Source: Anaerolineae bacterium
Lineage (GTDB): Bacteria; Chloroflexota; Anaerolineae; Anaerolineales; Villigracilaceae
Direction: 5' to 3'
DNA: 64,000 bases
Assembly: GCA_003130845.1 (NCBI GenBank)
Contig: QEXW01000045.1
Span: forward strand, 1 to 64,000
Of this stretch, positions 15,406 to 21,867 are shown in pieces; position 1 is the first letter of the stretch, and every line of letters starts with the position of its first letter. The notes below the pieces were generated by a model, which saw nothing but the letters and a program-made list of their open reading frames with translations, did not search any database and was not told the DNA's origin. Made by a program: the position numbers and the translations under genes.

Positions 15406-16710
15406 ATGTTCCGCAAATTGTATTTCGTTCTCTCTTTTCTTGTGGCAGTCTCATTCCTGCTTACAGCTTGTGGTGGCGGTGCCACACCCACCGTAGAACA
15501 AGCCACGACCGAGCCAGCTGCAGTGCAGCAACCAACGCAAGCGGCAACCGAAGCAACCGCCCAGCCCGCTGTCAAAGAAATCACCATCACGATTTGGCAT
15601 CAATGGGATGGAAAATACCTGGAGGCCATTCAGAAAGCCTTTGATAACTATAGCGCGAGTCATCCGGGCGTGAAAATTGACCTGTCTAAACCAGAAGATG
15701 TGAATAGCGCGCTAAAAGTTGCTATTCCGGCAGATGAGGGACCGGATATCATCGGTTGGGCCAACGATCAGATTGGTCAATCTGCGCTGGCCGGCAACAT
15801 TGTTGCTTTAGATGATTACGGTATCACTATGGAGTTTCTGCAAAGCACCTACGAACCTGCTGCGGTCAATGGCGTGGTGTGGAAAGGTAAAATCTGGGGG
15901 TTGCCGGAATCTCAGGAAGGCATTGCCCTGATTTACAACAAAGACTTGTTGACAGATGAGTTTATGCCCAAGGCTGGTGACTTGAACGACCTGTTGGCAA
16001 AAGCACAGGCCTTCCATGCAGCCAATCCAGATAAATATCTGGTTTGTAATCAGGGATTTGGTGGTTCTGATGCTTATCATGTAGCCCCTGTGTATTTTGG
16101 ATTTGGTGTTCCACAGTACATTGACGATAACGGAACAGTCTATCTGAATACACCGGAAGCGATTAAAGCGGGTGAATGGTTGGTAGAGTTTGCTAAAGTT
16201 TCTCCTGCCGAGCAAACCTATGAAATTTGCAAAGCCAGCTTGAAAGAAGGTAAGGTGGCCATGTGGTGGACTGGCCCCTGGGCGATTGCCGGCATCGAGG
16301 AAGATAAGGTGAATTATGGTATCCTGCCAATGGGTAAGCCGTTTGTTGGTATCAAGACACTCATGCTCACCCAAAACGCTGTAGACCGGGGCCAGGCGGA
16401 AGTTGCGCTGGATATTATGAAGTACTTTACCAGCGCCGAAGTCCAAAAAGAGCTGGCTCTGGTTAACAAGACCATCCCAGCGGCCAGCGCTGCGTTGCAA
16501 GACCCTGCTGTAGCTGCCTTGCCCACCCTGGCCGGTTTTGGCGCTGCCCTAAACGCTGGTGTGCCAATGGCTAACTCACCGTACGCTTCGGCACAATGGC
16601 AACCGGTTGGCGACGCGACCGTGGCGATTTGGACGGGTGCCCAAACCCCAGCCGATGCGTTGGCTGCTGCTCAGAAAGCCGCCGAAGAAGCCGTTGCACA
16701 GATGAAATAG
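15406..16710 (+). CDS. Maltose/maltodextrin-type ABC substrate-binding lipoprotein
   Basis: A 434-aa family 1 extracellular solute-binding protein. The lipoprotein signal ends LLTAC with Cys 22, followed by a Thr/Ala/Gln-rich linker. The body starts ITITIWHQWDGKYLEAIQKAF and includes KVAMWWTGPWAIAGIEEDKV and KPFVGIKTLMLTQNA, typical of MalE-like proteins. AAGGAG lies 9 bases before the ATG. Context (MalF/MalG-like permeases and a GH13 hydrolase) supports an alpha-glucan oligosaccharide ligand. No ATPase is encoded in this operon, so a shared MsmK/MalK-type subunit elsewhere is inferred. A strong hairpin follows the gene. Confidence 0.93.
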   Translation: MFRKLYFVLSFLVAVSFLLTACGGGATPTVEQATTEPAAVQQPTQAATEATAQPAVKEITITIWHQWDGKYLEAIQKAFDNYSASHPGVKIDLSKPEDVNSALKVAIPADEGPDIIGWANDQIGQSALAGNIVALDDYGITMEFLQSTYEPAAVNGVVWKGKIWGLPESQEGIALIYNKDLLTDEFMPKAGDLNDLLAKAQAFHAANPDKYLVCNQGFGGSDAYHVAPVYFGFGVPQYIDDNGTVYLNTPEAIKAGEWLVEFAKVSPAEQTYEICKASLKEGKVAMWWTGPWAIAGIEEDKVNYGILPMGKPFVGIKTLMLTQNAVDRGQAEVALDIMKYFTSAEVQKELALVNKTIPAASAALQDPAVAALPTLAGFGAALNAGVPMANSPYASAQWQPVGDATVAIWTGAQTPADALAAAQKAAEEAVAQMK

Positions 16711-16727
16711 TTTCTCTATCTCCTTAC

Positions 16728-16756
16728 GGGAAGGGTGGCTTCGTTCCACCCTTCCC
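16728..16756 (+). terminator. Intercistronic stem-loop after the sugar-binding lipoprotein gene
   Basis: A perfect 11-bp stem, GGGAAGGGTGG with CCACCCTTCCC, closes a 7-base loop and is followed only by ATCCTATATTTTTA. As in the BMP operon it lies between the binding-protein gene and the membrane subunits, so partial termination or 3' protection is likely. Confidence 0.8.
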
Positions 16757-16780
16757 ATCCTATATTTTTATGGAGGCGCC

Positions 16781-17998
16781 ATGGCCGCTCGTTCTGGCAT
16801 GCAAAAAAAACTTATCATCGGCTTTTTTCTGGCACCCACTTTGCTGGCGGTGTTGGTCTTCAATATCTACCCAATTTTGCTCAACACGTATGTTTCGTTT
16901 ACCAATCGAAACAAGGCACACCCTAATCCCGATTGCTCCGTCTTATTAACGAGCCTACTCGATCCGCTGTGCTGGTCAGGCTTTCGTGACCGCGCCCCGA
17001 AAGGGTTGGCTGAACCTTACCGTCTTGCGGAGCCTGTGTTCAAGAATTACCAAGAACTGTTGGGTAATCTGTTCACCACGCAATCGCTGCTGGCGCTATC
17101 CAAATTGTTTGTCATTTTTCTTCCCCTTTTTCTAGCTCTCTATTTCAGTACGCGCGAAAGGCGTTCTGATTTGCCTCTGGCCTCCCCTGGCTGGATTTGG
17201 CTCTACGGTCTATTGGGCAGCATTCTGGCAGCATTTTTGCTCGACCTGGCTGCGGTCTATCAAGATATTCTGCAAGCCGGTGATTTTTTGGTTGTCATCA
17301 CACGTACCTTGCTCTTTGTTGCATTGCGGGTGCCTGTTACCTTTGCGATTGGGTTTTTGCTAGCGGTCATTCTCAACAATCCCCACCTGAGCGGTCGCAC
17401 GTTTTTTCGGGTGATTCTCTTCCTGCCTTGGGCCGCTTCTTCGCTCGCCATCTTGATGGCGCGTGTGTGGGAATTTTTCTTTCGTCAACAAGGCACAATC
17501 AACCAGGTGTTGGCGTTGCTGAATGTTGAAGGCAAAGCTTGGTTGCAAGACCCATTTTGGGCATTGATGGCTATTCTAATCGCCGATGTTTGGTTTTCTT
17601 ATCCATTTTTTATGGTCACTATTCTTGGAGCCTTGCAATCCATTCCAAATGAAATTTACGAAGCCGCCGAAATGGACGGTGCTGGGTGGTGGCGCCAATT
17701 GTTCACCATTACTTTGCCTCTCATCCGCCCGGCAGTACTACCTGCAATTGTCCTCACTTCGATTACTGCGTTTCAAATGTTTGGAACGGCGTATGCCATT
17801 ACCGGCGGGGGGCCTTCGATGGGCGCCGGGCAGCCGGGTGCTACTGAGTTTGTCATGGTATATGCTTACAAACAAATTTATCAAAGCCAGAACTATGGAC
17901 GTGCCACTGCATTCGCAGTGATTCTGTTTATTCTGCTATTTGGGGCAACTCTGTACAGTATGAAGCTTAGCCGCGCGACCAAAGGAGTCACGGAATGA
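16781..17998 (+). CDS. Maltodextrin-type ABC permease, MalF-like
   Basis: A 405-aa permease. It has an N-terminal helix (LIIGFFLAPTLLAVLVFNIYPIL), an inserted segment with two or three additional helices (about 105-160), and a C-terminal binding-protein-dependent permease core with the EAA motif EAAEMDGAGWWRQLFTITLPLIRPA (about 290-315). It is longer than the common 290-310-aa MalF/UgpA relatives because of the insert near 45-165. TGGAGG lies 6 bases before the ATG. Its stop overlaps the MalG-like start by ATGA. Confidence 0.92.
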   Translation: MAARSGMQKKLIIGFFLAPTLLAVLVFNIYPILLNTYVSFTNRNKAHPNPDCSVLLTSLLDPLCWSGFRDRAPKGLAEPYRLAEPVFKNYQELLGNLFTTQSLLALSKLFVIFLPLFLALYFSTRERRSDLPLASPGWIWLYGLLGSILAAFLLDLAAVYQDILQAGDFLVVITRTLLFVALRVPVTFAIGFLLAVILNNPHLSGRTFFRVILFLPWAASSLAILMARVWEFFFRQQGTINQVLALLNVEGKAWLQDPFWALMAILIADVWFSYPFFMVTILGALQSIPNEIYEAAEMDGAGWWRQLFTITLPLIRPAVLPAIVLTSITAFQMFGTAYAITGGGPSMGAGQPGATEFVMVYAYKQIYQSQNYGRATAFAVILFILLFGATLYSMKLSRATKGVTE

Positions 17999-18840
17999 AC
18001 CGTAAACCTTCGCTTCCTAATGCTATTTTGCAGTATAGCATTCTGATTTTGGCAGCCTTGTTTGCTTTTTACCCCATTTGGTTTGCTGTGCTGGCTTCAG
18101 GCCGCTTAGGCGACCGCTTGTACACACTTAATCTACTCGGCATGTTCATCCCCACCGAATGGACGTTTGATAACTATCGCGTGATGTTGTTTGAAAAGCC
18201 CTTGCTCACTTGGCTTAAAAATAGCCTGTACGTAGCCAGCCTAACGACCATCTTTTCTCTGGTTATCTCGACTTCAGCAGCGTTTGCACTTTCACGTTTC
18301 CGCTTTTACGGACGAGAATTCATTTTGACTCTTTTGCTGGCCATCCAGACCTTTCCGGGAGTACTTTCGCTCGTGGCTGTAGCACAAGTATTGACCGCGC
18401 TAGGTTTGTATGGAAAACACGAAGGGCTGATTCTGGCTTTTACCGCTGGAACGCTCATCTTTTGCACTTGGAATCTAAAAGGCTATTTTGATACTATCCC
18501 GCTTGAACTGGAAGAAGCGGCCATGATAGATGGCTGTGGGCCTGTTCAGTCTTTTGTACTGATTGCTCTACCGCTGGCACGACCGGCGCTGGCTGTGACG
18601 GCTTTGTTTGGATTTCTGGCCGGTTGGGGAGATTTTGTTTTTTCTTCCGTGCTGGTGCCTGCTCCAGATAAGATGAAATTGGTGGTGCCGGGCTTATTCA
18701 GTTTAGCAGGGAGTCAAAGCGTTCCCTGGGGTTATTTTGCCGCAGGCGCCATTCTAATCATCTTACCGACCATCATTGTCTTTTTGTCTTTGCAAAGTTT
18801 TCTGCAATCTGGCCTGACCACAGGCGGTGTGAAGGGTTAA
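17995..18840 (+). CDS. Maltodextrin-type ABC permease, MalG-like
   Basis: A 281-aa permease with six predicted helices and the EAA coupling motif EEAAMIDGCGPVQSFVLIALPLARPALAV (about 177-205). An N-terminal helix (IWFAVLASGR) precedes the NYRVMLFEKPLLTWLKNSLYVAS segment usual for MalG/UgpE proteins. It is translationally coupled to the MalF-like gene, and the GH13 gene starts 2 bases after its stop codon. Confidence 0.93.
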   Translation: MNRKPSLPNAILQYSILILAALFAFYPIWFAVLASGRLGDRLYTLNLLGMFIPTEWTFDNYRVMLFEKPLLTWLKNSLYVASLTTIFSLVISTSAAFALSRFRFYGREFILTLLLAIQTFPGVLSLVAVAQVLTALGLYGKHEGLILAFTAGTLIFCTWNLKGYFDTIPLELEEAAMIDGCGPVQSFVLIALPLARPALAVTALFGFLAGWGDFVFSSVLVPAPDKMKLVVPGLFSLAGSQSVPWGYFAAGAILIILPTIIVFLSLQSFLQSGLTTGGVKG

Positions 18841-18841
18841 T

Positions 18842-20608
18842 ATGTCCTATCGCGATAACATCTTTGGCAACCTGTTTGAGCCTGAAACACGTCTTTCGTT
18901 ATACCAAGCCACCAGGCTGGGCGTTCGCCATCTCAACCGACGTAACCCACTCCTATGTCAACCGGAGCAACCCACAGAATTGACGGTGACAACCAGTGGG
19001 CCCGAACCGTTTGAGCGCGTCTCTTGCTGGTTTCAAACCGAAGCCGGGCACGAAAGCACCTTCGACTTAACACCCGGCACGGTGGAATGGGATAACACGT
19101 TAGGAGATTACATCCGTACCTGGCACGGAATTCTGCCTCCCCAACCGAACAACACCATGTTGCGCTATCGCGTGGGAGCGCAAATGGGCCGAACGCAAAC
19201 TTGGGTTTATGCAGACAACCAGACCACCCAAGCAGAACAAGCCACGCAATTTGCCTGTTGGGTTACCGAGGCAAAACCACCAGACTGGTCCCGCCATGCG
19301 ATTGTGTATCACATTTTTGTAGACCGCTTCTACCCTGGCGATGGAAAACCTTGGAAGACGCCCGACACACTGTCCGGTTTCTATGGGGGAACGCTACGAG
19401 GCATTACGCAAAAGTTGGATTACATCCAAAATCTTGGTTTTAACGTCATCTGGCTTTCCCCTATTTTTCCTAGCCCCAGTCATCATGGCTACGACGCTAC
19501 CGATTATTTTTCGATTGAGCCACGGCTCGGCACACTAGAAGATTTTCAAGAACTGCTGCGCGAGGCACACACACGCCAGATGCGTGTTTTGCTCGACTTT
19601 GTGGCCAACCACTGTTCCAATCAACATCCGGCTTTTTTGGCAGCCCAAACGGACTCACACAGCCCAATGTGTGATTGGTTTACTTGGCAAGATTGGCCCA
19701 AAGAGTATGCCACCTATTTCGGGGTACGGGAAATGCCCGAGTTCAACCTACGACGTGCACCTGCGCGCCAATATCTGCTCGAAAGCGCGCGCTTCTGGCT
19801 CGAAATGGGGGTAGATGGTTTTCGTCTAGACTATGCTTACGGCCCTTCACACGACTTTTGGGCCGAATTTCAGCGAACCTGTCGGCAAACCAGGCCAGAC
19901 TGCTGGACATTTGGTGAAATCATTCACACACCGGAAACGCAACGGTCATATAGCGGTACAATGGATGGCGCTCTCGACTTTTTATTATGCCGTGCTTTAC
20001 GTGAGACGTTTGGGCATAGGAATTGGTCACCGGCACGCTTTGAGGCCTTTCTCTCGCAACATGAAGTCTTTTTCCCGGCTTGGTTTTCACAGCCAGCATT
20101 TTTGGATAACCATGACATGAACCGCTTCTTGTTTATTGCACAAGAAGACCCAGCCAAGCTCAAGCTGGCCGCATTGGCACTCTTCACGTTGGCCGGCCCG
20201 CCCATCGTTTATTACGGCACAGAAGTAGGTGTCACCCAGGAACGCCCCATTCATCAAAACTCGTTTGGCATTTTCGAGGAGGCCCGCCTGCCGATGAAGT
20301 GGGGCTCAGAACAAAATACGGACTTGCGTGAAACCTTTCGCCAGCTGATTGCGCTACGCCGGGCTTATCCGTTCCTCGCCACCGCTCCGCGCCGTCTGTT
20401 ACACTTAGACGAACAAACCCTGGCCTATGCACGGCAATCTGCTGATGGACTTGTCATTGCTGCTTTCAACCTGGCTCCCACCTCGCGCCGTATGTTTCTG
20501 CCTGGTATCTCTCTGATGCACGATGCACTCCACAATGGTCGCACTTGGGCAGAACAACAGGGCTTATGGCTAGAATTACCCGCGCAATCTGGCGCCTTTC
20601 TGGTATAA
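18842..20608 (+). CDS. GH13 alpha-glycosidase, neopullulanase/cyclomaltodextrinase-like
   Basis: A 588-aa cytoplasmic enzyme (no signal peptide) expected to split imported maltodextrins. An N-terminal beta domain (about 1-145) precedes the (beta/alpha)8 barrel. The four GH13 regions are visible: LDFVANH (near 251), GFRLDYAYG with the nucleophile Asp near 329, TFGEI with the acid Glu near 357, and FLDNHDMNRF near 420. The start AIVYHIFVDRFYPGDG of the barrel is typical. A short C-terminal beta domain ends the protein. AAGGG precedes the ATG. It may be an oligo-1,6-glucosidase or pullulanase variant; exact linkage specificity is not readable. Confidence 0.92.
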   Translation: MSYRDNIFGNLFEPETRLSLYQATRLGVRHLNRRNPLLCQPEQPTELTVTTSGPEPFERVSCWFQTEAGHESTFDLTPGTVEWDNTLGDYIRTWHGILPPQPNNTMLRYRVGAQMGRTQTWVYADNQTTQAEQATQFACWVTEAKPPDWSRHAIVYHIFVDRFYPGDGKPWKTPDTLSGFYGGTLRGITQKLDYIQNLGFNVIWLSPIFPSPSHHGYDATDYFSIEPRLGTLEDFQELLREAHTRQMRVLLDFVANHCSNQHPAFLAAQTDSHSPMCDWFTWQDWPKEYATYFGVREMPEFNLRRAPARQYLLESARFWLEMGVDGFRLDYAYGPSHDFWAEFQRTCRQTRPDCWTFGEIIHTPETQRSYSGTMDGALDFLLCRALRETFGHRNWSPARFEAFLSQHEVFFPAWFSQPAFLDNHDMNRFLFIAQEDPAKLKLAALALFTLAGPPIVYYGTEVGVTQERPIHQNSFGIFEEARLPMKWGSEQNTDLRETFRQLIALRRAYPFLATAPRRLLHLDEQTLAYARQSADGLVIAAFNLAPTSRRMFLPGISLMHDALHNGRTWAEQQGLWLELPAQSGAFLV

Positions 20609-20617
20609 CGTATCCGC

Positions 20618-21448
20618 ATGAACCCAATTTCGCTACCACATGCGCCAGGCACACTCCTGCGCTTTGAGAATTTTCCATCGCGCTTCGTCGTACCGCGCCA
20701 TGTTGACCTCTGGCTGCCTGAAACGCAGAGAAACGCGCGCTTATCCGTGCTTTACATGCACGATGGGCAAAACTTGTTGCGTCCCGAAGATGCATACGCC
20801 GGAGAAACCTGGGGCATAGATGAGGCAATCACTCGCCTGCTAAAAGACGACAAAATTCAACCTGCCATGGTGGTAGCCATTTGGAATGTGGGTGAAAATC
20901 GCTGGGGAGAATATTTTCCTCAGCAAGCAGGCGAAACGACAGAAGGACAGAAAGTTGTGCAGCAATTCGCCGACCGGATTCCAGGGCGTTTGTGTGCCGA
21001 TGCGTATTTGCGCTTTTTGGTCGAGGAACTCAAACCGTTTGTAGATGCGCACTTCCCTACGCACCCTGACGTATCGCATACTTTTACTATGGGTTCGAGC
21101 ATGGGTGGGCTGATTTCACTCTATGCCATTGCCCGCTACCCACAAGTGTTTGGGGGCGCAGGCTGCGTTTCAACGCATTGGGTTGCGGGAGAGAATTTTA
21201 TGGTTGATTACTTTGCAAACATCTTGCCCTCACCCCACAATCACAAACTCTATTTCGACTATGGCACAGAAACGCTGGATCGTGCGTATGAACCCTTTCA
21301 AACCCGCATGGATGAGCACTTACGCGCCGCGGGTTATACTTGGGGAGTGAATTGGTTAACGCTCCAATTCCAGGGGGCCTCGCACAACGAAGCCTCTTGG
21401 CGCAGCCGTGTTGATAGACCACTTGAATTTTTACTGGCGCCTCGATAA
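20618..21448 (+). CDS. Alpha/beta-hydrolase esterase, Fes/esterase D-like
   Basis: A 276-aa cytoplasmic hydrolase. The oxyanion region (VLYMHDGQNLL), the nucleophile elbow MGSSMGG with Ser near 160, and a C-terminal GASHNEASW with the putative catalytic His are in the order of the enterochelin-esterase/putative esterase family. It lies 9 bases after the GH13 gene, so it is in the maltodextrin operon. It may remove acyl groups from imported oligosaccharides. That role is inference only; siderophore hydrolysis is unlikely in this setting. Confidence 0.82.
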   Translation: MNPISLPHAPGTLLRFENFPSRFVVPRHVDLWLPETQRNARLSVLYMHDGQNLLRPEDAYAGETWGIDEAITRLLKDDKIQPAMVVAIWNVGENRWGEYFPQQAGETTEGQKVVQQFADRIPGRLCADAYLRFLVEELKPFVDAHFPTHPDVSHTFTMGSSMGGLISLYAIARYPQVFGGAGCVSTHWVAGENFMVDYFANILPSPHNHKLYFDYGTETLDRAYEPFQTRMDEHLRAAGYTWGVNWLTLQFQGASHNEASWRSRVDRPLEFLLAPR

Positions 21449-21460
21449 AACTTTCCTTTG

Positions 21461-21506
21461 CTCAAACGCTTGCTGTTTGCCGCCAACACCAGCACGTTTG
21501 CTTGAG
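21461..21506 (+). terminator. Imperfect hairpin after the maltodextrin operon
   Basis: CTCAAACG...GCTG (21461-21475) can pair with CAGC...CGTTTGCTTGAG (21490-21506) with small bulges. There is no T run, so this is a weak candidate for a 3' end. The next 115 bases, to the alaS leader promoter, contain nothing else recognisable. Confidence 0.3.
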
Positions 21507-21623
21507 TTGACGCCATCAAAATCTGGCTTGCCAGGTTGAGGCAGCTCTACGTTGTGCGCACCCAAACCACACGGTCAAAACAATCTCGCCCAAGGCGCCC
21601 CAAACGCAAAAGACAATCTGCGA

Positions 21624-21629
21624 TATAAT
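21624..21629 (+). promoter_or_regulatory. Promoter -10 box of the alaS leader transcript
   Basis: A perfect TATAAT lies 7 bases before the ATG of the leader peptide, so the transcript probably begins at or next to that ATG (leaderless). No good -35 hexamer is seen. Confidence 0.6.
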
Positions 21630-21636
21630 ACACTCA

Positions 21637-21753
21637 ATGCAACTTCAACCGCTCAACCGCGCCTCCGCTCTTTGCCCGGCAACCCGCAAACAACAACGCG
21701 GGGCCAATGCCGGGCGGTCTTTCCTCTCTTCTGCTGAGCCGGTCACGGCGTGA
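21637..21753 (+). CDS. Putative alaS leader peptide, 38 aa, alanine-rich
   Basis: A 38-codon ORF with seven Ala codons (residues 9, 11, 15, 23, 25, 33 and the last sense codon 38) ends 21 bases before an intrinsic terminator in front of alaS. It begins MQLQPLNRASALC and ends SSAEPVTA. Ala 9 and 11 lie just before, and Ala 15 inside, the 5' arm of a hairpin that can trade partners with the terminator. This suggests ribosome-mediated attenuation by Ala-tRNA supply, as in trp and his leaders. No Shine-Dalgarno is present; the transcript is probably leaderless. It is not conserved evidence, only a layout argument. Confidence 0.55.
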   Translation: MQLQPLNRASALCPATRKQQRGANAGRSFLSSAEPVTA

Positions 21754-21808
21754 TTTGCCCGTTCCTTGCCTTTATCCCGGCTCAACGCGAGACCGGGATT
21801 TTCGTTTT
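21674..21808 (+). promoter_or_regulatory. alaS attenuator with mutually exclusive hairpins
   Basis: Strand 1 GCCCGGC (21674-21680) pairs with strand 2 GCCGGGC (21709-21715), extended by CCCGC/GCGGG. Strand 3 ATCCCGG (21774-21780) pairs with strand 4 CCGGGAT (21793-21799), followed by TTTTCGTTTTT: an intrinsic terminator. GCCGGG of strand 2 can instead pair with CCCGGC (21776-21781), and TGAGCCGG (21735-21742) can pair with CCGGCTCA (21777-21784). Either alternative pairing breaks the terminator. The leader ORF runs through strands 1 and 2 and stops at 21753. This is the 1:2, 2:3, 3:4 architecture of classical attenuation. Confidence 0.65.
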
Positions 21809-21867
21809 TCAACAATCTTATCTTCCTCTTGATATAATTCCACCATACTCACCCTCTGGGAGTCAGC

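Noticed and set aside
21674-21716. Resemblance of the alaS leader to a SAM riboswitch (GGCAACC...GGGGCCAATGCC)
   Set aside because: The flanking P1/P2/P3 elements of SAM-I or SAM-IV aptamers are absent, the segment is fully inside an Ala-rich ORF, and alaS is not a methionine or SAM gene.
21630-21820. T-box control of alaS
   Set aside because: No GGTGGNACCGCG-like T-box sequence or specifier stem is visible; the antiterminator candidates are simple strand exchanges.
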